From positions 130,353,736-130,417,735 of the forward strand of contig NC_081553.1 in assembly GCF_963082655.1 (NCBI RefSeq): a stretch of 64,000 nt of DNA, in the 5' to 3' direction. Position numbers and translations under genes: made by a program. This DNA comes from Stomoxys calcitrans (lineage: Eukaryota; Arthropoda; Insecta; Diptera; Muscidae). Numbering within the stretch: position 1 is the first letter of the stretch; each line of letters opens with the position of its first letter. Below, one piece after another: positions 56,600 through 64,000 of the stretch. The notes under the pieces were generated by a model. The model was not told where the DNA came from. It did not search any database and worked only from the letters and a program-made list of their open reading frames with translations.

Positions 56600-56885
56600 C
56601 GTCAGTCCTGAGGCTGAACCATCGGGCTTGAAAGTTGGTAACCTAGAGCATGTCAAATTTTGAATTGCTTGATGAGACGTTGGAGCATTTCCTATGTTAT
56701 TGCCTGGCTTTCGTGGCTAGCAGACATTGGCACCTAGGTGGGGGCACAATTCCAGATATAAACCAACTAAGGGGTGTGGTATGGAAAACAATTAAGGATT
56801 TTGTAAGCAGCACGGAATTCCTGACTTTTTCTTTCCTTGGCTCATGTGTATGTCCATAATGGCATGGGGCGGATTAATATCTATC
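56600..56885 (+). pseudogene. R1/LOA-type LINE C-terminus
   Basis: The frame 56650-56859 reads LLDETLEHFLCYCLAFVASR (a decayed H-x4-C half of the zinc knuckle), HWHLGGGTIPDINQLRGVVW and KTIKDFVSSTEFL, then the 3' tail tgtgtatgtccataatggcatggggcggatt, also seen at 16590-16665. It is 5' truncated and inactive. Confidence 0.65.
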
Positions 56886-56887
56886 TA

Positions 56888-58192
56888 TGTGCCTCTGAGA
56901 CCCCATAAAGTGTATGTATTCTTGATCGTCATGTGATTTTAAGTCGATCTATCCATGTCCGTCCGTCTGTCTGTCGAAAGCACGCTAACTTTCGAAGGAG
57001 TAAACTAGCTGCTTGAAACGTTGCACAAATACTTTTTATTAGTGTAGGTCGGTTGGGATTGTAAATGGGCCCAATCGGTCCATGTTTTGATATAGCTGCC
57101 ATATAAACGGATCTCGGGGCTTGACTTCTTGAGCCTCTAGAGGACGCAATTCTCGTCCGATTTGACTGAAATTTTGCACATAGTGTTTTGGCATAACTTC
57201 TTGAGCTAATGGCGCGAGCCATTTTCATCCGATTTCACTGAAATTTTGCATGTGGTGTTTTGTTATGACTTCCAATAACTGTGCCAAATAAGGTTCAAAT
57301 CGGTTCATAACCTGATATAGCTGTCATATAAACCGATCTGGGGTCTTGACTTCTTGAGCTACTAGAGGGCGTAATTCTTATCCGCTTTGGCTGTAATTTT
57401 GCAAGTGGTGCTTTAGTGTCACTTCCAACTGCGATAAGTATGGTTCAAATCGGTCCATGTTTTGATATAGCTGCCATATTAACCGATTTTGGGTATTGAC
57501 TCCTAGAGCCATAGAGTGCGCAATTCTAGTCCGATTTGACTGAAATTTTGTACGTTGTGTTTTGGTATGAATTCCAATCACTGTTTTAAGTATGATTTAA
57601 ATCGGTTCATAATCTGGTATAGCTGTCATATAAACCGATCTTGGATTTTGACTTCTTGAGCTAATGGAACGAGCAATTATCATCCAATTTCACTGAAATT
57701 TTACATGCGGTGTTTTATTATGACTTAAAATAACTGTGCTAAATATGGCGCAAATAGGTACATAACCTGATGTATCTGCCATATAAACCGATCTGGGATC
57801 TTGACTTCTAGAGCCTCTAGAGGGCGCAATTCTCATCCGATTTGGAAGAAATTTTGTACAACGGCTTCTCTGAAGACATTCAACATACGTGTCTAATATG
57901 GTCTGAATCGATCAATAGCTTGATATAGCTCCCATATAAATATATCCCGATTTTGCTTCTTGAGCCCCTACAAGGCGCAATTCTTATCCGATTGAACAGA
58001 AATATTACACAATGACTTCTGCAATGTTCAGCATTTATTTATGGTCCGAAGGGGACTATAACTTGTTTTCTTTGATCATATTTGTGCCTAAATAGAGATG
58101 CTGGGAAAAGGACTAGACAATGCGATCCATGGTGGAGGGTATATAAGATTCGGACCGGCCGAACTTAGCACACTTTTACTTGTTTTTTTTTA
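56888..58192 (-). mobile_element. mm-B element, minus orientation, terminus missing
   Basis: It starts inside the tail (gcctctgagaccccataaagtgtatgtattcttgatcg), with gtccgtccgtctgtctgtcg, eight diverged modules, and the reversed head ccatggtggagggtatataagattcggaccggccgaacttagcacacttttacttg. The palindrome is shortened (GGACCGGCC). Confidence 0.9.
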
Positions 58193-58446
58193 ACATTATT
58201 CTCTATTCGTGATGAATGAATATTTCTAATTCTAATTACACTAATAAATATATTTATATCTTTTAATTTCATCTTCAATGGAATTTTTCAAATTTATACC
58301 CTTATTTTGTATGTAAATTATAGGCATTCCAATTCCATGAGGTGTAATTATAAATAGTTGTCTACCTTATAAAAGTCTCTGTAATCAATGTTGGCCTATA
58401 TTGTGCTTTTGATGATAAAGAAATAAAAGAAATTAATGAATGAATG

Positions 58447-58624
58447 GAATCCGTCACTGTGGATTCGAGGACATTGGCGATTACATCTGAATCCGTTATT
58501 GCGGATTCGTACGCGTCTACTGAGCAATTGGTGTGAATACATAAATCGTATCTTCGGGTTCGTCGATATTTTATTAGGATTCGGAATACAGTGATGCTTG
58601 GTCTGAATCCATTACTATGGATGC
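58447..58624. repeat. Three GAATCC-N8-GGATTC hairpin words
   Basis: GAATCC/GGATTC pairs lie at 58447-58466, 58489-58508 and, with one change, 58605-58624, each enclosing an 8-base loop of related sequence (gtcactgt, gttattgc, attactat). Three small stem-loops with conserved stems, of unknown meaning. Confidence 0.55.
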
Positions 58625-59754
58625 GGGGATTATTCAATAGAGTTTTGCCTATTTCTATGGATGAATGTGAGTTTATTTGGATTCATTCATTTTTTTTACC
58701 AGTTTAGGTTTATTTATACGTTCAAAATTATACCTAATGGATGTGAAAATTATAATGAAATACATATATTTTGTTTGTATAGTTTAACCAGCTGCCAATA
58801 GCTTAACAAATAGATAAATAAATAATTACATCATTAAAAGAAGAAAACTGCTTACAATCATAAACCATACATTCTATATAAAACCCGTTTTAAATTAGAA
58901 AGTTTAAAATCGTTTTACTATTTTTCACTAGTTTTCTTGCAAAAAGGTCATTATTATCTTTTTTATTAGCCAAACTCCCTCATAGGCATTTGGTTTAAGT
59001 TTCGAATGTCAGCTATTGCCAACCTCTTCCTTTTTTCAACAAAGAGTTTACTTTGTTTATTGCATCCCCAAAGGTGCAATAAATGTTACTCTCTAATATC
59101 CCAAAAAGGACCCCATGTCTCTTTTGTGTGGTATATGGTTTTGTCACGAAAAATATTTTTACTGGCAATTGCTAAAAATTGCTGTACGTGCAGCAACACA
59201 ACTTCTGTTTCACAAAGACATGCCATAAAAAATAACTGCCTAAGGACAAGAAACTAAGACTAATATGAAGAACGGCAGGTATTTGGTTGCGGTACACTTA
59301 AGATAGATATTTTCAATGGTATTTATGCGGACAAATTCCCTTCATATCAAAGAGGGGGTGAGTGGTAAGATGATGATATATTTTTTTATTTCTAGAGGTG
59401 AAAATAAGTCCTTTAAGTGGCTACTGAGGACAATTTGAGAGACCAACGCTTGTGTGAAGGACAGGAATTTGATTCCTTTGTCTTAAAGGCAAAAATTTAA
59501 TTTATAAAGGAAGGCACTAACATCCTTTGTTTCTAATTTTAAATTGTCCTTCATTGGGAAAATGTCTTTAAATCCTCAAAGAAAATTGAAAGTAAATGTG
59601 CCAATTAAGTAGGCACTTAAGTACCGGATTTGGGGAGGCGTATTTTGTTGCTATAAGAAAAAAAAAAAATTAATTGCCTGCTGAGATATGTGAACGTTTC
59701 CTTTGATGTTTACCTTGTTGACTTTAATCTAATTTTTCCAAGAATACAATTGCT

Positions 59755-59997
59755 ATGAAAAAGATGGCAGTTATCTTGCTAACAATCCACATAATTTACA
59801 CTCAACATCCCATCTCCTGTCGATTGGTATATGACGAATTTTCTATAACGAAAACAGTCAAGAACAGATTATCATGGAAATCAATTATGCCACATTATTG
59901 GCAGAGTCCTCGAGGTGTACAACAATGCAAAATAGAAAACAGAGTACGTCTGGCCCAATTGTTTGCTTTTAATATATTCGAAATTTCATCCACTTAA
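59755..59997 (+). CDS. Hypothetical small secreted protein ORF (80 codons)
   Basis: The frame starts MKKMAVILLTIHIIYTQHPI, a charged start plus a hydrophobic run that looks like a signal peptide cleaved near SC (residues 21-22). A varied body follows, including LVYDEFSITKTVKNRLSWKS and IENRVRLAQLFAFNIFEIS. It lies in unique DNA without repeats. An upstream A-rich run (59660-59670) and no clear TATA box were noted. I recognise no family. It could be a first exon, a lineage-specific peptide gene or chance. No in-frame extension exists beyond the TAA. Confidence 0.25.
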   Translation: MKKMAVILLTIHIIYTQHPISCRLVYDEFSITKTVKNRLSWKSIMPHYWQSPRGVQQCKIENRVRLAQLFAFNIFEISST

Positions 59998-60559
59998 AAT
60001 TTTAACGATTCTTTTATGGTGGAGGCAGATGATTTAATTGAATCGTTCAATTAAAACGAGCAATGCGGAAGGTTTATTTATACTTTTGTAGAATTTTATT
60101 TTGCGGTATGCACAAACGTTAATATTTGTATAGACTGATTGGGCAACCCCATTGATTCATATCTTATCGATCATATTGCTTCCTACTGATTTAGTTCCAT
60201 ATGCTCTGAAAAAGAATGAAGCGACCAACAATTCTAAATTTATTTCACATATGCCTTCGCCGACGCATGGAAAACATTTTTAGTTGCCGGCATTGGTCAC
60301 TTTTTTATGCAATCCAAACACGAGTACATAAGCCATCTGTACTTGAAACAATTTTAGAAATTTCCAAAATAATCGATCAATCTATTCGAGATATGTACAG
60401 CAACAAACTTTGGACATCAACAATGTTTATTTACTCTCTAGGCATATTTCACTGATTTATTTATTCATTGTATGGTGTATATTTTATTGTTGGGAATCAA
60501 TATTGGACTTTCCTCACAATAGGTGGAGACCATTTTTTTAATGTTAGAAAAAAAAAAAA

Positions 60560-61368
60560 ACAGTAAGAAAAGGCCAAAGTCGGGCGGAGCCGACTCTATA
60601 ATACCCTATACCACCGAGTCTGCGTATGGTACCTATGTTGAATGTACAGTTCGATTTCTATTTTGCATACCTATTGATATATTGAATAGAACCTTGTAAG
60701 ATTTTCTTACCATAGGACCTAAATTGTGGCTACAAGAGCCTTAAAGGCCATATCATGTGAAATATATGTATGGGTAGCAACATATATCTAAATTTGGACG
60801 GACTTTGATAAATTTTAGCACACGTACTAAGACGTCAAATAAAACACCTCACTCTAAATTTTATAAAGATCTATAGCCTTAAAAGGTCATATCGGATGGA
60901 AGATATATATAGAAACTATATCTTATTCTGAACCAATTTTTATATAATTTTCCACATATATTGCGACGTCAAATAATACATCTCATGCAAAATTTTATAA
61001 AGATCGGAACAAAATTGTGGCTTCTATAGCCCTAAAATGCCAGATCGGATGGAAGATATATATGGGAGCTATATCTAAATCTGGACCGATTTTTTCAAAC
61101 TCAATAGCGTTCGTCCTTGTACCAAAAAAGTGACTTGTGCAATATTTTGTGAAAGTCGGACAATAAATGCGACCTGTACCTTGATTACAAGAATACATGG
61201 AGAGACAGATCGACGGACAGACGGGCATAGCTAAATGGAATCAGGAAGTGTTTCTAAGCCGATCGTTATACTTATCAATGGGTTTAGCTTTTCTCCTTCA
61301 TAGCATTGCAAACCAATGCACAAAGTTATAACACCCTGCACCACAGTGGAGGTGCAGGGTATAAAAAT
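60560..61368 (+). mobile_element. mm-C element, full length
   Basis: Head cagtaagaaaaggccaaagtcgggcggagccgactctata with palindrome, taataccctataccaccgag. Modules follow (ggaagatatatatagaaactatatc at 60897; ggaagatatatatgggagctatatctaaatctggaccg at 61051). The tail has catggagagacagatcgacggacagacgggcatagc and the terminus accacagtggaggtgcagggtataaaaa. It serves as reference for the nested copy at 16967-17937. Confidence 0.85.
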
Positions 61369-61431
61369 TTTATGAATCGTTAGGCACATAAACTTATAAT
61401 TTGAATTGCGGCAAAAAGAATGTTGCAAATT

Positions 61432-61595
61432 TGCCCATAAACATTCCATTAAAGAACAGCGGGGTACTTCTCTCATATCAATGAGAGCTGTCCGATACAA
61501 GTTTAATCTCAATGATGAGGGTCTTTCGTTTTATTGCCGCTTCCGAATGCCTTCTCACAGAGCGACACCACTTTAGTAGAGAACCGTACACGGCT
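61432..61595 (-). mobile_element. tRNA-SINE, minus, 5' truncated
   Basis: tttgcccataaacattccattaaagaacagcgggg, tcaatgagagctgtccgatacaagtttaatctcaatgatgagg and agagcgacaccact match the SINE 3' part in reverse. Confidence 0.7.
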
Positions 61596-61614
61596 GATTA
61601 CCTAAGGTACACTT

Positions 61615-61860
61615 AAAAAGAATTTCACTTGAATCAAGCTATAGTGGGTCATAAGTACAGTATGACCAAGCGCAAAATTCTTCATTCAAGTATGAAAAAT
61701 CAGACGCGAATTTCTTGATTAAAAAATTTTTCAAGAAAGTTGAATTAAACTTATGTAGCGCTTGCTTTTTTCTAGCCAGCAAGCGCTTGATTTAAGTAAT
61801 CTCCAGCTTAAATAAGTACGTTCTAGATTGTTTCAAGCATTATTATATTTGAAAAAAATC
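61615..61860. repeat. Possible MITE with AGCGCTTGCT inverted pair
   Basis: AGCGCTTGCT (61757-61766) is exactly inverted at 61778-61787. Outer words cacttaaaaagaatttcacttgaatcaagct and agcttaaataagtacg are loosely inverted, so the block may be a degraded fold-back element. No family is known to me. Confidence 0.4.
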
Positions 61861-62039
61861 TGACCATACTTGCATTAAGCCGATTAGTATTTGATCCCTT
61901 ATAGAATAAAATTCTATCCCATTTACCAATTGAGAGAAACAATCGGAAAACTACAAAAAAAAAAATAAAAAATAAATTATTTAAAAAATGGAAAGACAAG
62001 AAATTAGAAAATTGCGAGGAATAATCATCTGAAAATGTT

Positions 62040-62830
62040 GAACAGTGCTAAGTTTGGTCGAGCCGAATCTTATATACCCTCCACCATGGATCGCATTTGT
62101 CGAGCTTTTGCCAGATACCATATCTCTTTTTTTAAGCAAACAAAGGATACAAGAAAAGAATTGCTATGTTATTGGAACAATATCAAGTTATGGTTAATTT
62201 CGGACCATAATTGAACTGAATATTGGAGACCATAGTAGAAGTAATTGTGTAAAATTTCAGCCAAATCTAATAAGAATTGCGCACTTTAGTGGCTGAAGAA
62301 GTAAAATATGCAAATCGGCTTATAGGAGATCGGCATTAGGCTATAAACCGATTCATGCCATTTTCAACTCGTATGTTAAAGGTCATAAGAGAAGCTCAAT
62401 CGGATAATAATTGTGCCCAAGAAGTCAAACCCCAGATCGGTTTATACAGAAGCTATATCAGGTTATGAAACGATTTGAACCATTTTTAGCACAGTTAATG
62501 AAAGTCATAACAAAACACCTCATGCAAAATTTCAGCTAAATCGGATAGTAATTGCGCCCTCTAGCGGCTCACGAAGTCAAGATTCCAGATCGGTTTATAT
62601 GGCAGCTATATCAAAACGTGGAACGATATAGCCCATTTACAATCCCAACAGACCTACATTAAAAATAAGTATTTGTGCAAAATTTCAATTGGCAACATGG
62701 CTAGTTCGACTTAAAATGTCATGACGATCAAGAATGTATATACTTTATGGGGTCTTAGACGAATTTTTCGAGGAGTTACAAACAGAATGATGAATTAAGT
62801 ATAGCCCCATCCTATGGTGGTAGGTATAAA
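62040..62830 (+). mobile_element. mm-B element, (GACR)n lost
   Basis: Head gtgctaagtttggtcgagccgaatc (palindrome mutated), tataccctccaccatggatcgcatttgtcgag, four modules. The text then passes from caaaatttcaattgg straight to caacatggctagttcgac, so the microsatellite is deleted. The terminus is cctatggtggtaggtataaaaa. Confidence 0.88.
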
Positions 62831-62872
62831 AAGGCGTTAAATTCGGTCGGGCCGAACTTTGGATAACCACCA
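62826..62872 (+). mobile_element. mm-A head fragment
   Basis: aaaaaggcgttaaattcggtcgggccgaactttggataaccaccag: a head only, starting in the A-run that ends the preceding mm-B and stopping after 47 bp. Confidence 0.8.
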
Positions 62873-62993
62873 GAGATTGCTTTTATACCGCATTCATATT
62901 TTCGTTGCTTTTGACTTGCCTTCATTCAACAATAGCAAGTAATGCTGTTGTTTTCAAATTCATTAATTTTTTTATGATTGCTTTTTATGTATT

Positions 62994-63850
62994 GCTATAC
63001 CCACCACCAAAGGATGGAGGTATATTCATTTTATCATTCCGTTTGCAACACATCGAAATATCCATTTCAGACCCTATAAAGTATACATATTATTGATCGT
63101 CGTAAAAATCTTAGACCATCTAGCCATGTCCGTCCGTCTGACCGCCAGTCTGTTGAAATCCCTCATATAAACCGATCCTCCTATTTAAGATCTATAGTCC
63201 ATTAAAGCGACATTTATTATACGATTTTACTGACATCCTTCTTCAGTTTATCCTAGATAGGTTCCGATTTAGATATATTTAGCTGCCATATAGACCGATT
63301 TAAAGTCTTGGGCCCATAAAAGGCGCATTTATTGTCTGATTTTGCCAAAATTTGCGACAGTGAATTGTGTTAGGCCCTTCGAAATTCTTCCTCAATTTAG
63401 CCCAGATCGGTCCAGATTTGGATATAAATTCCATATAGACCGATCTGTCGATTAAAGGTTTTGGGACCGTAAAAGGCGTATTTATTATCCGATTTCGCCG
63501 AAATTTGGAACAGTGAATTGTGTTAGGACCTTCGACATCCTTCTTCAGTTTGGCCCAAATCAGACCAGATTTGGATATAGCTACCATATAGACCGATCTC
63601 TGATGGCAGCTATATGCGCCCCTTAAAAGGCGCATTTATAATTCGTTTTCGCTGAAATGCGACACAGTGACTTATGTTAGGCTTTTCGACATCCGTGTCG
63701 TATATGGTTCAGATCGGTCTAGATTTGGATATAGCTACCAAAAAGACGAATATTTTGTTTTACAAAATTTAATAATGTCCGTGGCGAATTTGGTCCAAAT
63801 CGGACCATATGTAGGCATAAATTATGTATTTTTCAGAAAAGTGGTATATA
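62994..63850 (-). mobile_element. mm-A element, minus orientation, head missing
   Basis: Reversed terminus tgctatacccaccaccaaagg, taaagtatacatattattgatcg, gtccgtccgtctgaccgcc, five modules and part of the 5' block (ttacaaaatttaataatg). It fades at about 63850 before the head. The spacer 62873-62993 is bounded by similar words (attgctttta-ta and attgctttttatg). Confidence 0.88.
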
Positions 63851-63874
63851 GGCTTTTCGGACGATCATGCAAAT

Positions 63875-64000
63875 ATAGGACTCAAATGACAGGTATTCAA
63901 GAGTATAATACGAATACGGTCTGGAAGGAGCAATGGGCTATATATTTTGTTGATGTCGGAGGCGGACTCTCCCCCTTACCACAAAATTTTAAAATTTTGC
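63875..64000 (-). repeat. family P then family Q fragments at window edge
   Basis: actcaaatgacaggtattcaagagtataatacgaata is the reverse of the family P phrase. ggcggactctcccccttacc is the reverse of the start of family Q (9115). They run off the window. Confidence 0.45.

Larger units (their letters stand above)
58193..60559. other. Longest unique stretch of the window (2.4 kb)
   Basis: It has no mm repeats or transposase. It holds the GAATCC/GGATTC hairpin words at 58447-58624 and the ORF at 59755-59997, described separately. A second frame, 60216-60455 (KIIDQSIRDMYSNKLW and on), is unrecognised. Confidence 0.4.

Overview
The window looks like non-coding nuclear DNA of a higher fly, most likely a calyptrate (muscid-type) dipteran. 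It is AT-rich and has no intact host gene that I can recognise. It is packed with short repeats of a dipteran style: (TA)n plus (GTCY)n tracts, degraded mariner, hAT, LINE and copia pieces, and a tRNA-derived SINE. The organism is an inference from repeat style and cannot be proven from this sequence alone. All boundaries were set by eye and may be off by 10-30 bases.

A little under half of the window (about 30 kb by my tally) is made of roughly 40 copies or fragments of one superfamily of non-autonomous elements, here called mm-A, mm-B and mm-C. Each begins with an AACAAGTAAAA-type head followed by a GC-rich palindrome (TTCGGCCGGGCCGAA in A and B, AGTCGGGCGGAGCCGACT in C). A short inverted motif follows (TACCCACCACC in A, TATACCCTCCACC in B). 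The middle holds diverged tandem modules of 153 bp. The tail has (GACR)n, a (TA)n tract and the reverse complement of the inverted motif, ending in TATAAAAA. This layout matches what is described for dipteran mini-me / DINE-type (Helentron-like) elements. Copies lie singly, in same-direction trains (13069-15426; 51295-54598) and in inverted pairs (7939-9077; 10653-11898; 40752-42206; 33260-34127).

Between them lie decayed coding transposons. These are a CFDP2/RTE-like LINE (3120-5760); three or four pieces of R1/LOA/I-type LINEs with RNase H or RT remnants (9690-10610, 25065-26045, 27440-28015, 54599-54830, 56600-56885); four minus-strand copies of one mariner-type transposase gene, all internally deleted; the 3' half of a Ty1/copia pol gene with its 3' LTR (37430-38675); a mariner MITE (20340-20576); a TA-flanked MITE (6640-6875); and a 684-bp hAT-like element (31470-32153) inside a SINE.

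The most informative structures are four. A three-level nest at 16880-18240 (mariner in mm-C in mariner) gives an empty site for mm-C. The hAT junction at 31452-31502 carries a perfect 21-bp palindrome. A fold-back repeat at 22844-23061 has four TATCGATA sites. The 153-bp period is shared by two mm families with different ends. The unique stretches (about 6.9-7.9, 11.9-13.1, 26.0-27.2, 29.7-30.0, 30.3-31.4, 38.9-40.3, 44.6-46.0, 50.1-51.3 and 58.2-60.5 kb) show no recognisable gene. The best unassigned ORF is an 80-codon frame with a signal-peptide-like start at 59755-59997.
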